64,000 bases of DNA. Origin: Streptomyces reniochalinae. GTDB lineage: Bacteria; Actinomycetota; Actinomycetes; Streptomycetales; Streptomycetaceae. The notes beneath the pieces were generated by a model. It saw nothing but the letters and a program-made list of their open reading frames with translations, had not been told where the DNA came from and searched no databases. Both the position numbers and the translations under genes were made by a program. The stretch lies in NCBI RefSeq assembly GCF_003323735.1, contig NZ_QOIM01000017.1, positions 1-64,000 on the forward strand. The letters run 5' to 3'. Shown here in pieces: positions 36,638 through 45,596 of this stretch (positions are counted from its first letter, which is position 1; each line of letters begins with the position of its first letter).

Positions 36638-37609
36638 TCAGCTTGGCCGACTCCGGGGCTTCAGGGTGGCGTTCGGGAGTGGGGGAGCGGGCAGTGGGTC
36701 CCCGTCGTAGCCCTCCACCTCGCCGAACCTCCGCCCAGCTGCCCAGTCGGTCCTGGCACGTGCGATGTCGTCGTGCGAAGCACCGATGAAGTTCCACCAC
36801 ATGACGATCTCCTCGCCGAACGGTGTGCCGCCGAGGAGGAGCAGGCGGGCGGGGGTACCTGCCGTGTTGGTGAGGGTCGCAGTGGCGCTTCCGGGGCGGA
36901 GGTAGCCGAGTGCGGCAGGGCCGAGCGCCTGTCCCGCGAGGGTGATCTCCCCGGTGTCGACGAGCACGCCGTGCTCGAAGTCCGGGTCGACCGCGAGAGT
37001 GGTGGCCGCGTGCGGTTCCAGCGTGATCTCGGCGCCGAGCAGCGGGGTGAACGTGGGCACGGGGGAGGAGTCGCCGGCGAGGGAGCCGAGGAAGACGCGG
37101 GCTTCTCCGCCCCGCAGGGGGACGGGATGCGGCACGTGGTGCTGGAAGGCGGACGCGGTGTGCCGGTGCGCTGCGGGCAGTGCCACCCACAGCTGGACGC
37201 CGTGGAGGACGGTGGTCCCCGCGGTGGAGACCTCCGAGTGGCTGATGCCGTGGCCGCCCGTCATCAGGTTCAGCTCGCCCGGGCGGACGAGCGCACGGGT
37301 GCCGAGGCTGTCGCGGTGCTCGATCTCGCCCGAGAACAGCCAGCTGACGGTCTGCAATCCGGTGTGCGGATGCGGGGCGACATCCATGCCGCCGGTCGAG
37401 GAGACGTCGTCGGGACCGTAGTGGTCGGCGAAGCACCAGGCGCCGATGAGCGAGCGGGCACGCTGGGGAAGCGTGCGCCGCACCGCCATCCCCCGCTGGC
37501 CGCCCAGCGGCACGCTGCGCGCGGAGAGCACCTCCACCTGGGCCGGCGGCTGTGTGTGGGGACCGGCCGCACAGCGCACCTCGGCCGGGCGTGTCTCGGT
37601 GTTGCTCAC
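36638..37609 (-). CDS. pirin family protein
   Basis: A 323-residue bicupin of the pirin family; members are iron proteins, some with quercetinase activity, others regulators. The N-terminal cupin metal motif is visible as DVAPHPHTGLQTVSWLFSGE with downstream HRDSLG and MTGGHGISHSE, giving three His and one Glu ligands. GTG at 37609 has AGAGGAG upstream. The C-terminal FGEEIVMWWNFIGASHDDIA is the conserved pirin-C signature. Single gene, divergent from a VOC protein. Confidence 0.9.
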   Translation of the reverse strand: MSNTETRPAEVRCAAGPHTQPPAQVEVLSARSVPLGGQRGMAVRRTLPQRARSLIGAWCFADHYGPDDVSSTGGMDVAPHPHTGLQTVSWLFSGEIEHRDSLGTRALVRPGELNLMTGGHGISHSEVSTAGTTVLHGVQLWVALPAAHRHTASAFQHHVPHPVPLRGGEARVFLGSLAGDSSPVPTFTPLLGAEITLEPHAATTLAVDPDFEHGVLVDTGEITLAGQALGPAALGYLRPGSATATLTNTAGTPARLLLLGGTPFGEEIVMWWNFIGASHDDIARARTDWAAGRRFGEVEGYDGDPLPAPPLPNATLKPRSRPS

Positions 37610-37795
37610 CTGGCCTGCTCCTCTTCCGGGTGACCGGATTCTCCGGGACCGGGCGATCGGGCCCTCGGGCGACCACGCGGCCGGTCCGGCGTGCTCCGCA
37701 CTCCATCGTAGGGTGCCCGGACGTGTCCTTCCCGGGCACCGGGGCGGGCTGCCCGCACCATGGGAGGACCTGCCCCGACGTCCCTCGGAGTCCGT

Positions 37796-38248
37796 ATGGC
37801 TTCCCGTGACCTCCCCGCCCCGGTCACCGGGCTGGTCCTCACCCATTTCCTCACGGTGTCGGACGTGGCCCGCTCGCGGGCCTTCTACAGCGACATCCTG
37901 GGCGGTGAGGTGGTGCTGGCGGAGAACCCGTGCATCGTCAAGCTGGCCAACGGGTGGATCATCATGAACCCCGGCGGGGGTCCCACGCCGGACAAGCCCG
38001 GTGTCACCCTGCGGCCGCCCGCCGACCGGGAGACGGCCTCCTGCTTCCTCAACATCCGCGTGGCCGACATCGACGCCTGCCACCGCGAGTGGAGCGCCAA
38101 GGGGGCCGAGTTCCTGACGCCGCCGATCGACCGCAAGGCCGAGCTGCGGTGCTATCTGCGTGACCCGGACGGGTATCTCATCGAGGTAGGGCAGGCGACG
38201 GGGATGCTCCGGGGCGTCTTCGCCGATCCGCCCGCGACGGCGGACTGA
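37796..38248 (+). CDS. VOC (glyoxalase/bleomycin-resistance) family protein
   Basis: A 150-residue single vicinal-oxygen-chelate protein, from LVLTHFLTVSDVARSRAFYS to YLRDPDGYLIEVGQATGML. The second motif, with R-DPDG and final E, is the standard metal-binding half. ATG at 37796 fits family N-termini best; an in-frame ATG at 37760 would add 12 residues. It is divergent from pirin; the substrate is unknown. Confidence 0.85.
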   Translation: MASRDLPAPVTGLVLTHFLTVSDVARSRAFYSDILGGEVVLAENPCIVKLANGWIIMNPGGGPTPDKPGVTLRPPADRETASCFLNIRVADIDACHREWSAKGAEFLTPPIDRKAELRCYLRDPDGYLIEVGQATGMLRGVFADPPATAD

Positions 38249-38282
38249 CGGCCTGCCTGGTGCAGCGGAGGACTCACGACTG

Positions 38283-38400
38283 TCACGCGCACGGCAGCTC
38301 CGCTGTGACGATGGTAGGTCCCCGGAGGGGCTGTGCAGGCGCAGTCGTCCGTCGAGGGCGCCCACCCGGCTGCGCAGCCCGGTCAGCCCACTGCACTCGC
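38283..38400 (-). pseudogene. relic of a sensor histidine kinase C-terminus
   Basis: SGLTGLRSRVGALDGRLRLH in one frame and GPTIVTAELPCA in the next are the typical end of NarL-type two-component sensor kinases (G2 box and last strand). The rest of the kinase is missing. The remaining part of 38249-38553 holds nothing else recognisable. Confidence 0.55.
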
Positions 38401-38553
38401 GGCCGCCCTCCTCGGCCCGCTGCGGCTGTGGACCCGTACCTGGCTCTGTTCACGAAGACGGACAGCACTTGTTGAGGGGTTTGGGAGGCAGCCAGCGTCC
38501 GCGCGGAATCGGACGTCCACGATCGTGCGCACCGCGCTGAGCTGCTGTGCGTG

Positions 38554-39285
38554 TCAAATAGCAAGGGTCATTCCCTCGTTTGCAGTCAGGATCTCCCCGG
38601 TGTAGGCGACACCGGCCTCGGCAACGGACTGCCTACGATCGGCCCCGGGCCAGAAGTGCGTCAGCACCAGGCGCGCCACTCCCGCGCGAGCAGCCCATTG
38701 GCCGGCCTGGGTGGCGCTGAGCAGGTAGGGGTCGACAGCGGCGCCTTGCAGTGTTGCTCCGGCGACCAGCAGATCCGTGCCAGTCGCCAATTCGCCGAGC
38801 ACGGGGTCGGGGCCGGCGTCGCCGCTGTAGGCCACGCTCAGGTTCGGGCCCGTCAGTCGCACTCCCGCGTGTGGCACGTGATGCGGAAGGAGTCGCCCGT
38901 TCAGAAGGAAAGGACCGACTTGGTAAAGGCCCGGCAGCGGACGCGATTCGAAGACCTCGTGCAGGTCCTCGGTCGGCTCCATCGCCTGCACTCTCCCCAG
39001 CACCCCCGTAGGGCAGTACAGCGGCACACGCTCCCGGCGCCCGCCGCCGTAGAGCAGCACTCGGCACAGGGCGCTCAGATCCGCACAGTGATCCGGGTGC
39101 TCATGGGTGATGACGACGGCGTCGACCTCGCTCGCCGTACATCGCGCCAGCAGTTGGGGCAGCGTCGCGTATCCGAGGTCCAAGACCAGGCGGAAGCCGT
39201 TTGCCTCCAGCAGGAAGCCGCTCGCTGCCCGTCCTGCCTCCGGCCAAGCACCACACGTTCCCAGCACAGTTAGGGAGTTGCACAT
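38554..39285 (-). CDS. MBL-fold metallo-hydrolase
   Basis: A 243-residue metallo-beta-lactamase-fold hydrolase of the RNase Z/arylsulfatase/phosphodiesterase-like subgroup. The metal site THEHPDHCADL (HxHxDH) lies at about residue 60. PHHVPHAGVRL, the SGDAGPD Asp and the late LTHFWPG supply further ligands. It starts like related proteins with LTVLGTCGAWPEAGRAASG. ATG at 39285 has a GGAAGC upstream. Many actinobacteria carry similar genes of unknown substrate; a cyclic nucleotide or phosphodiester is possible. Confidence 0.8.
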   Translation of the reverse strand: MCNSLTVLGTCGAWPEAGRAASGFLLEANGFRLVLDLGYATLPQLLARCTASEVDAVVITHEHPDHCADLSALCRVLLYGGGRRERVPLYCPTGVLGRVQAMEPTEDLHEVFESRPLPGLYQVGPFLLNGRLLPHHVPHAGVRLTGPNLSVAYSGDAGPDPVLGELATGTDLLVAGATLQGAAVDPYLLSATQAGQWAARAGVARLVLTHFWPGADRRQSVAEAGVAYTGEILTANEGMTLAI

Positions 39286-39359
39286 CGGCACATGCTTCCA
39301 CGATGGAGTAGGCGGAACCGTCAGTCGGGCGCCGGCGGACCCGGTGCTGTCGCTCCTCG

Positions 39360-39560
39360 CGGGAATCGAACACGGCCCCTCCGGCGTACGTCTCGACGAG
39401 ACCCCACTGCTCACCCAGCCAGTAACCGGCCATGACGAGCACCGCGTTCCACACCAGGCTGCCCAGGGTGGTCAGCAGCACGAACACCGGCACGCGCATG
39501 CGCTTCAGGAGCCCAGCGCAGTGCGTGCCGGGAACGGAGGCCGCATCGAGGAGGCGCGCC
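39360..39560 (-). pseudogene. fragment of a DedA-family membrane protein
   Basis: About 60 codons read VPGTHCAGLLKRMRVPVFVL, LTTLGSLVWNAVLVMAGYWL and GEQWGLVETYAG. This matches the C-terminal half of DedA/SNARE-associated proteins (G-R-F-P, then GSLxWNxxLxxxGYxLGxxW). The N-terminal membrane part and its R-F/G-P motif are gone, and after GGAVFDSREE the frame wanders out of similarity. It is 75 bp upstream of the MBL-fold gene start. Confidence 0.6.
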
Positions 39561-39670
39561 GGGGGGCGCGGTTGTTCGCGAAGTTGCCGCCGCTCTCGCC
39601 GTCGCCCTTCTGGCCCGCCTCGACGGTCACCGGTCGCCGGTGGCCACGCGGCCGGTCGCCGGCTGCCCGG

Positions 39671-40015
39671 TCATCGGCGGGGACCGCGCGTGCCCCCTGC
39701 GCCTTTGCCTCCCTTGCGACGGATTTTGATGTCGCGCATGTCCGTGACCGCCACGCGCAGGATCCGATGGGGATGACCGTGGGCCTCCAGGGCTTCCGTG
39801 GCGCGGAGGGCGGCCCAGGACTCCTCGTCGGGTTCCTCTCCCTCGGGGGGCGGCGGGATCTGGCAGCGGAAGGTGAAGGCCGACAGGCTGCTGTCGCACG
39901 TGAAGGTGCCGGCTTCGGTGAAGGAGGTGCCGAAGCTCTCGGCCGCCTCCCGCAGAGCGGCGCGGGAGGCGTCGCCGAGGCCGGTGAAGGTTCCTCTGAT
40001 GGTCACCCGGAACAC
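39671..40015 (-). CDS. DUF6204 family protein
   Basis: A 114-residue cytoplasmic protein that fits the DUF6204 family: VFRVTIRGTFTGLGDASRAA at the N-terminus, then FTEAGTFTCDSSLSAFTFRC, and the closing VTDMRDIKIRRK. Function unknown. GTG at 40015 with AAAGGA upstream overlaps the last 13 bp of the TetR gene, so both are made from one message. Confidence 0.75.
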   Translation of the reverse strand: MFRVTIRGTFTGLGDASRAALREAAESFGTSFTEAGTFTCDSSLSAFTFRCQIPPPPEGEEPDEESWAALRATEALEAHGHPHRILRVAVTDMRDIKIRRKGGKGAGGTRGPRR

Positions 40016-40671
40016 GGTCGGTCCTTTCGTGGGGTGTCGCCGCGTACGGCGTAGGTGAAGGCGCGTTCGCCCAGCAGTTCCTCGACGGCGTCGAGGAGTT
40101 GGAGGACGTCGGTGGCGATCTCGTCGGGGGTGCGTCCCGCGACCAGGCGGCGCCCGATCTCGGCGAAGACCATCGAGTGGAACCATCCGATCTGCCCTGC
40201 GGCGGCGCACAGCGCGGGATCGTCCCTGTCGGTGCCGGTCTCGGTGGCGAGCTGTGCGGCCAGCGCCTCGGTCATCTCGTGGCCCAGATCCTCCAGGCGT
40301 GCGGTGAGGGTGGGGGCGGCCCGCATCATCTCGAAGACCTGCCCGAAGCCGTCCGTGAGGCCGAGCTGCCGTTCGCGGCCGCGTACTTCCTCGCGGAGCC
40401 GGGTGAGTACGGCGCGGGCGGGGGAGGCGCCCGCCGGCCGCTCGCGGACGATCTCGGCGAGCCGCAGGGGGGAGGCCTCGTCGGGCGGCAGCACCAGGTC
40501 CTCCTTGGCCTCGAAGTAGTTGTAGAGGGTGTTCACGGACACCTCCGCCTCGGCGGCGACCTCCGCGATGGTCACCTTGTCGAAGCCCCGCTCCACGAAC
40601 TGGCGCATGGCGACCTTGCGGATGCGCCGCCGTGTCTGCCGCTTCTTGCGTTCCCGCAGCCCCTCACTCAT
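40003..40671 (-). CDS. TetR-family regulator of the adjacent ABC exporter
   Basis: A 222-residue TetR repressor. The helix-turn-helix is RRIRKVAMRQFVERGFDKVT then IAEVAAEAEVSVNTLYNYF at residues 14-55; the rest is an alpha-helical ligand domain. It is divergent from a DrrA-like ATPase gene with a 73-bp gap that contains a TGCAA-N12-TTGCA palindrome. Likely represses both itself and the exporter until the exported compound binds. Confidence 0.88.
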   Translation of the reverse strand: MSEGLRERKKRQTRRRIRKVAMRQFVERGFDKVTIAEVAAEAEVSVNTLYNYFEAKEDLVLPPDEASPLRLAEIVRERPAGASPARAVLTRLREEVRGRERQLGLTDGFGQVFEMMRAAPTLTARLEDLGHEMTEALAAQLATETGTDRDDPALCAAAGQIGWFHSMVFAEIGRRLVAGRTPDEIATDVLQLLDAVEELLGERAFTYAVRGDTPRKDRPCSG

Positions 40672-40690
40672 GCAGGAAGTCTAACCCGAC

Positions 40691-40712
40691 TGCAAAGCTG
40701 CATTGGATTGCA
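40691..40712. promoter_or_regulatory. candidate TetR operator
   Basis: A palindrome TGCAA-N12-TTGCA lies in the AT-rich gap between the divergent tetR and drrA-like genes, framed by an outer GACTG (40688-40692) and CAGTC (40719-40723). Position and symmetry suit a TetR dimer site. Confidence 0.45.
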
Positions 40713-40744
40713 TTTTTTCAGTCCACTGTGTTTTCCTCCTCTGT

Positions 40745-41578
40745 ATGGCACCTCGTATGGCATCTGGTACGACACCTCCTGCGGCACCCGCCGCCTCTCC
40801 TGGCCGGCCCGCTCTCGACATCCGCGGGCTCAGCCTGACCTACGCGCTCGGTCCTGGCCCCGTGCACGCCGTGCGGGGGCTCGACCTGACGGTGGGGCGC
40901 GGGGAGATCCTCGGATTCCTCGGCCCCAACGGAGCGGGCAAGACCAGCACGCTCCGCATGCTCACCACCCTGCTGCGGCCCACCGGCGGTACGGCCCGCG
41001 TCGCCGGGCACGACCTGCTCACGGAGCCGGCCGCCGTGCGCTCCCGGATCGGCTACGTGGCCCAGGCCGGCGGCCTCGACCCGGGCTGCGGCGCCCGCGA
41101 GGAGCTGGTCACCCAGGCCAGGCTGCACCACGTGCCCAGGGCCGAGGCGCGGCGCCGGGCCGCCGAACTCGCCGACGACCTCGGTCTGACGGAGCTGCTG
41201 GACCGGCCGACGGCGGCTTACTCCGGTGGCCAGCGGCGTCGGCTGGAGATCGCCCTCGGCCTGGTCAACCGGCCCGAGGTGCTCTTCCTCGACGAGCCCA
41301 CCACCGGGCTCGACCCGGGCAGTCGCGCCGAACTGTGGGACCTGGTGCGCCGCATCCGCCGCGACCACGGCACCACGGTCTTCCTGACCACCCACTACCT
41401 GGACGAGGCCGACGCGCTCGCCGACCGGGTCGTCGTCGTGGACAGCGGCCGCACCGTCGCCGAGGGCACCCCCGAGGCGCTCAAGCGGGACCACGGGCCC
41501 GGCCCGGACGCCTCCCTCCAGGACGCCTTTCTCGCCCTCACCGGACGCGGCCCCAGCCGGGAACCCGTCGCCATCTGA
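40745..41578 (+). CDS. DrrA-like ABC exporter ATPase
   Basis: A 277-residue ATPase of the daunorubicin-resistance (DrrA) type. Walker A GPNGAGKTST, Q-loop IGYVAQAGGLDPG, signature YSGGQRRRLEIAL, Walker B VLFLDEPTTGLDP, switch His LTTHYLDEADAL, and the DrrA-typical AEGTPEALK near the end. ATG at 40745 is chosen because the codons before it lie within the operator region; a second ATG at 40757 is possible. Works with the permease 77 bp downstream. Confidence 0.9.
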   Translation: MAPRMASGTTPPAAPAASPGRPALDIRGLSLTYALGPGPVHAVRGLDLTVGRGEILGFLGPNGAGKTSTLRMLTTLLRPTGGTARVAGHDLLTEPAAVRSRIGYVAQAGGLDPGCGAREELVTQARLHHVPRAEARRRAAELADDLGLTELLDRPTAAYSGGQRRRLEIALGLVNRPEVLFLDEPTTGLDPGSRAELWDLVRRIRRDHGTTVFLTTHYLDEADALADRVVVVDSGRTVAEGTPEALKRDHGPGPDASLQDAFLALTGRGPSREPVAI

Positions 41579-41655
41579 AACCCATCCCGCCCCGGCGGCC
41601 CGATGCGTCTGACACACCGGCCGCGGTCGCCTCACCGACGGAAGCGCTCACCGCC

Positions 41656-42465
41656 ATGACCACCGCCACCGCCCCTTCCCCACCCACTGCCCCCGCGTCG
41701 CCGGAGGGCGGGCACTTCTGGGCCGACACGGGCCTCGTCTTCGGCCGCTGCCTGCGCGCGACCCTGCGCTCGAAGACGAGCCTCTACTTCGGAATGCTCC
41801 AGCCGCTGCTCTTCCTGGCCCTCTTCGGGCCGCTGCTGACCCGCCTCGACCTGGGGCAGGAGGGGTCGTCGTGGCAGATGCTCGTGCCCGGCCTCCTCAT
41901 CCAGCTGGCGCTGCTGGGCGGCTCCTACGTGGGAATGGGGCAGCTGGTCGAGCGCACCACCGGCGTCGTCGACCGGATGCGGGTCACCCCCGTCAGTCCG
42001 CCGGCCATGCTGCTGGGCCGCACCCTGCGGGACGTCGTGCAGCTGGTGGCCCAGTCCGTGCTGCTCGTGCTCCTCGGGCTGGCCTTCGGGCTGCGGGCCC
42101 CGTGGTGGGGGATCGTCGTGGGTCTGGCCTTCGTCGCGGTGCTGTCCGCCGCGCTCGCGGCGCTCTCCCACGGTCTGGGCATGCGCGTGAAGACGCCGCC
42201 CGAGTTCGCCGCCATCGCCAACACGATCGTGCTCCCGCTGATGCTGCTCTCCGGCCTGCTGCTGCCCATGGAACTGGCCCCCGACTGGCTCGAGGGCGTC
42301 TCGCGCGCCGTCCCGTTCCGCTACACCGTCGACGCCGTCCGCGACGTCTTCCGCGGCGACTTCTCCACGGCCGGGGTCGCCGTGGGTGCCGCCGTCACCG
42401 TCGGGTTCGCCGCCGTGTGTCTGGCGGGTGCCGCCCGGCTCTTCCGGGGACGCTCCCAGGGCTGA
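41656..42465 (+). CDS. DrrB-like ABC-2 exporter permease
   Basis: A 269-residue ABC-2 permease with six membrane segments. An N-terminal cytoplasmic stretch leads to YFGMLQPLLFLALFGPLL, and GLLIQLALLGGSYVGMGQLV, RMRVTPVSPPAMLLGRTLRD and the last-but-one segment LPLMLLSGLLLPMELAPDWL are DrrB hallmarks. Pairs with the preceding ATPase to export an unknown lipophilic compound; controlled by the TetR protein. Confidence 0.88.
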   Translation: MTTATAPSPPTAPASPEGGHFWADTGLVFGRCLRATLRSKTSLYFGMLQPLLFLALFGPLLTRLDLGQEGSSWQMLVPGLLIQLALLGGSYVGMGQLVERTTGVVDRMRVTPVSPPAMLLGRTLRDVVQLVAQSVLLVLLGLAFGLRAPWWGIVVGLAFVAVLSAALAALSHGLGMRVKTPPEFAAIANTIVLPLMLLSGLLLPMELAPDWLEGVSRAVPFRYTVDAVRDVFRGDFSTAGVAVGAAVTVGFAAVCLAGAARLFRGRSQG

Positions 42466-42593
42466 CAGCCGGCCCGGCGTGTTCGGAACGCGCGGGGCGC
42501 TCGGCGTGCTCGGGACGCTGCCTCACGCATACGTCCGCGCCCAGCGGGGACCCGCAGGGGCGCACGCGAGATGACGGAAAGGACGTGAGGTAC

Positions 42594-43133
42594 GTGCGTG
42601 TTGCCTTTCTCGTCGCGCCCGAGGGCGCAGAACAGATCGAGCTGACCGACCCGTGGGACGCCGTGAAGGAGGCGGGTGGCACGCCCATCCTGCTGTCCAC
42701 CAGTGCCGGGCCGATCCAGGCCTTCGACCATCTGGACCGGGGCGACACCTTCCCCGTCGACCAGCTCGTCGCCCAGGCAGAGCCGTCCGACTTCGACGGA
42801 CTCGTCCTGCCCGGCGGTGTGGCCAACCCCGACTTCCTGCGCACGGACCCCAAGGCCGTCGCGTTCGTGAAGGGGTTCTTCGACGCGGGGCTCCCGGTGG
42901 CCGCGATCTGCCACGCTCCGTGGACCCTGATCGAGGCCGACGTGGTGCGCGGCAGGACGCTGACCTCGTATCCCAGCCTGCGCACCGACATCCGCAACGC
43001 GGGCGGCAACTGGGTCGACGAGCAGGTCAAGGTCTGCGACGGCGGTACCAACAAGCTGATCACCAGTCGTAAGCCGGACGATCTGAAGGCGTTCGACAAG
43101 GCGTTCCTGGCCGAGTTCGGCGCCGGCGGCTGA
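42594..43133 (+). CDS. DJ-1/PfpI family protein
   Basis: A 179-residue type 1 glutamine amidotransferase-like protein of the PfpI/DJ-1/YhbO group (protein and nucleotide deglycase, protease or chaperone activities reported in relatives). The catalytic Cys is in AAICHAPWTLIEAD, preceded by the LVLPGGVANPDFLR motif. GTG at 42594 with AAAGGA 10 bases upstream. A very stable terminator follows at 43166. Confidence 0.9.
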   Translation: MRVAFLVAPEGAEQIELTDPWDAVKEAGGTPILLSTSAGPIQAFDHLDRGDTFPVDQLVAQAEPSDFDGLVLPGGVANPDFLRTDPKAVAFVKGFFDAGLPVAAICHAPWTLIEADVVRGRTLTSYPSLRTDIRNAGGNWVDEQVKVCDGGTNKLITSRKPDDLKAFDKAFLAEFGAGG

Positions 43134-43165
43134 CCGGCGAGGTCACTTCCCGGGGGGGCCACCCC

Positions 43166-43211
43166 CGCGCCGGGCTCCGGCGGCCTCTCAGGGCCGCCGG
43201 AGCCCGGCGCG
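43166..43211. terminator. strong intrinsic terminator after the PfpI gene
   Basis: A perfect 20-bp stem with a 6-base loop (arms 43166-43185 and 43192-43211) lies 33 bp after the stop. It can end transcription from both sides, including the minus-strand small membrane gene at 43298. Confidence 0.8.
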
Positions 43212-43297
43212 CGTGTGCGGCGCGTTTCCTCGGTCCTGCTCCGCGACGTTCCCCGCCGCCGGTGTCCTCTCAGCTCCGGGTCGCGTACACGGCCCTC

Positions 43298-43471
43298 TCA
43301 GTTCCGGGTCGCGTACACGCCCAGCGTGACCAGGCCCAGCACCACCCAGCAGAACCAGAGCCACCCGCTGCTTCCCAGGGCCACCGTGTACGCCGTGACC
43401 ACCACCAGGCCCACGACCGTGCACACGGTCATCGCCTTCGCGGATGCCGGCACCCGCGTCAGACCAGCCAT
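43298..43471 (-). CDS. small two-segment membrane protein
   Basis: A 57-residue protein with two hydrophobic segments, TVCTVVGLVVVTAYTVAL and GWLWFCWVVLGLVTLGVYAT, and a short basic end. ATG at 43471 has GGAGGAGG 10 bases upstream. It sits after ctaG on the same strand and is typical of short membrane proteins next to cytochrome oxidase assembly genes in Streptomyces. Function unknown. Confidence 0.65.
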   Translation of the reverse strand: MAGLTRVPASAKAMTVCTVVGLVVVTAYTVALGSSGWLWFCWVVLGLVTLGVYATRN

Positions 43472-43658
43472 CACAGCACCGTCCTCCTCCCGGCGGCCCC
43501 GCGGTGTACGGGTCGCGCACGCGCCGGGGCCGCGGCCAGGCCACCATGGTCGCCCGTCCGCGGCCCCGTGCGCCACCGCGCGCCTCAACGCTCCCGTGAA
43601 CACCTCGCCGCGCCCCCAAGGGCTCGCCGGGAGGAAGGCGTGCCGGCTCCGGCCGTCC

Positions 43659-44609
43659 TCACTGCTCCCTGGTCCTGAGGGAGGCCAGGTAGGCGTTGTA
43701 CGCGGCCAGCTCCTGATCGCCGTCCCGGTCCGCCCTGCGGTCCCGGCGCCTGGCGTGACGCTGCTCGGAGACGTACCACTGGAACACCAGGGCCACCAGC
43801 ACGATCACCGAGGGGATCTCGCTGAACGCCCAGGCGATGCCGCCCGCGGCCGACTGGTCCGACAGCGCGCTGACACCCAGGGAGGCGGGCGGGTCGGAGT
43901 ACGTCTCGATCATCGGCTCGGACGCCATCATCAGCGCGATGCCGAAGAACGCGTGGAAGGGCATGCCCGCGAACAGCTCCAGGATCCGCATCACGAAGCC
44001 GGGCCGGTGCGGGCCCGGGTCCACACCCATGATCGGCCAGAAGAACACCAGGCCCACGGCCAGGAAGTGCACCATCATCGCGATGTGCCCGGCCAGGGAG
44101 CCCATCAGGAAGTCGAAGAGCGGGGTGAAGTAGAGCGCGTACAGGCTCGCGATGAACAGCGGGATCGTGAAGGCGGGGTGGGTGATCACCCGCAGGTAGC
44201 GGCTGTGCAGCAGCGCCACCAGCAGCTCCCGCGGCCCCTTGCGGCCCCGCCCGGCGGACGGCAGCGCCCGCAGGGTCAGCGTCACCGGAGCGCCCAGCAG
44301 CAGAAGGATCGGCGACAGCATGCTGATCACCATGTGCTGCACCATGTGCACGCTGAAGAGCACCATGCCGTACTCGTTGAGCCCGGTGCACATCACCAGG
44401 GCCACGGTCAGCACACCGGCGACGAAGCCGATGGTGCGGCCCACCGGCCACGCGTCGCCCCGCCGCCGCAGCCGCACCACTCCCCAGCCGTAGAGCGCGA
44501 GCGCGAGCAGGCACCCCACCAGGAAGAACGGCTCACCCGTGAACGCGAGTCCCCGCGCGACCGTGAACGGCGGCAGATCCATCGTCATGCCGTGCCCGCC
44601 GTGATCCAT
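43659..44609 (-). CDS. ctaG: cytochrome c oxidase assembly protein, CtaG type
   Basis: A 316-residue membrane protein of the caa3-CtaG family with about seven segments. Conserved features are the His-rich VLFSVHMVQHMVISMLSPIL, LLLLGAPVTLTLRALP and MPFHAFFGIALMMASEPM. In Bacillus the family helps assemble caa3 oxidase; in actinobacteria it is linked to copper delivery to cytochrome oxidase. The N-terminal MDHGGHGMTMDL is His/Met-rich and could bind copper. Confidence 0.88.
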   Translation of the reverse strand: MDHGGHGMTMDLPPFTVARGLAFTGEPFFLVGCLLALALYGWGVVRLRRRGDAWPVGRTIGFVAGVLTVALVMCTGLNEYGMVLFSVHMVQHMVISMLSPILLLLGAPVTLTLRALPSAGRGRKGPRELLVALLHSRYLRVITHPAFTIPLFIASLYALYFTPLFDFLMGSLAGHIAMMVHFLAVGLVFFWPIMGVDPGPHRPGFVMRILELFAGMPFHAFFGIALMMASEPMIETYSDPPASLGVSALSDQSAAGGIAWAFSEIPSVIVLVALVFQWYVSEQRHARRRDRRADRDGDQELAAYNAYLASLRTREQ

Positions 44610-44780
44610 CCGAACTCTCCCGCAACCGACCGATACGCCCGCACCAGCCTAGAACCGCCCGTGGTGGGCACCCTCGGCGGGGCACCCGTCACGGGCGGTG
44701 TCGTGTCGGAACCGGCCTCGACAGGCCCTCGGGTCCGAGTAGACCGGTCGAGGGGACCGACCGGGCCGGCTCGGGTGGGC

Positions 44781-45509
44781 TCAGGCCGGCTGCGTCGCCG
44801 CGGCGATCCGCTCCTGGCGCAGCGCGTCGTACCACGTGTCGTCGACGGGCGTGAGCGCGTTCACGTCCAGCGACAGCTTGATCAGCATGTCGGCGATCAG
44901 CGGGTTGCGGGCCAGCACCGGACCGTGCAGGTAGGTGCCGAAGACCGTGTCCCGCCAGGCACCCTCGGTGCCGTCGCCCGTCCCGTTGCCGTTGCCGAGC
45001 CGCACCCGGGCCAGCGGCCGTACCCCCGGGCCGAGGTGGGTGATGCCCTGGTGGTTCTCGAAGCCCGTCAGCTGGGGGAGGCCCAGGTACTCGTCGGCGT
45101 CCCCGAGGACGTCGCCGACGCAGCGTGCGGCCTCGCCGCGACTGCTGGTCACATCGAGCAGCCCGAGCCCGGCCGACCGCTCACCGAGGTCGTTGACGAA
45201 CTCGTGGCCCATGATCTGGTAGCCGGCGCACACGGCGAAGACGATGGCGCCGTTGTCCACCGCCCGGTTCAGCCCGCCGTCGCGCAGCAGCCGCTCGGCG
45301 GCCAGCCGCTGCGGCCTGTCCTCGCCGCCGCCGATCAGGTAGATGTCGCCGGAGGTGGGGATCGGCTGGTCGGAGCGGACGTCCAGCCGCTGGACATCCA
45401 GCCCCCGCTGCCGCGCCCGCCGCTCCACCACGAGCGCGTTGCCCTGGTCGCCGTACGTGCTCAGCAGGTCGGGGTAGACCCACACCAGACGCAGACTCGT
45501 GTCACTCAT
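44781..45509 (-). CDS. gatD: lipid II isoglutaminyl synthase glutaminase subunit, GatD
   Basis: A 242-residue class I (triad) glutamine amidotransferase resembling CobQ/CobB. Catalytic Cys94 is in FAVCAGYQIMG and His195 in FGTYLHGPVLARNP. It releases ammonia from glutamine for MurT, which amidates the alpha-carboxyl of D-glutamate in lipid II, a modification common in Gram-positive and actinobacterial cell walls. It follows murT by 87 bp on the same strand. Confidence 0.92.
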   Translation of the reverse strand: MSDTSLRLVWVYPDLLSTYGDQGNALVVERRARQRGLDVQRLDVRSDQPIPTSGDIYLIGGGEDRPQRLAAERLLRDGGLNRAVDNGAIVFAVCAGYQIMGHEFVNDLGERSAGLGLLDVTSSRGEAARCVGDVLGDADEYLGLPQLTGFENHQGITHLGPGVRPLARVRLGNGNGTGDGTEGAWRDTVFGTYLHGPVLARNPLIADMLIKLSLDVNALTPVDDTWYDALRQERIAAATQPA

Positions 45510-45596
45510 GCCGCCAGTTCTCCTTGAGCGGGGTCGAAGGGGCCGGACGGCCGAGGGTCGGCGTGGGGGCCGTCCGGACTCCCAAGATACGGGTGG

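Noticed and set aside
43166..43211. A 20-bp hairpin considered as ends of a mobile element
   Set aside because: The arms are only six bases apart, which is a terminator shape, and it lies directly after a stop codon.
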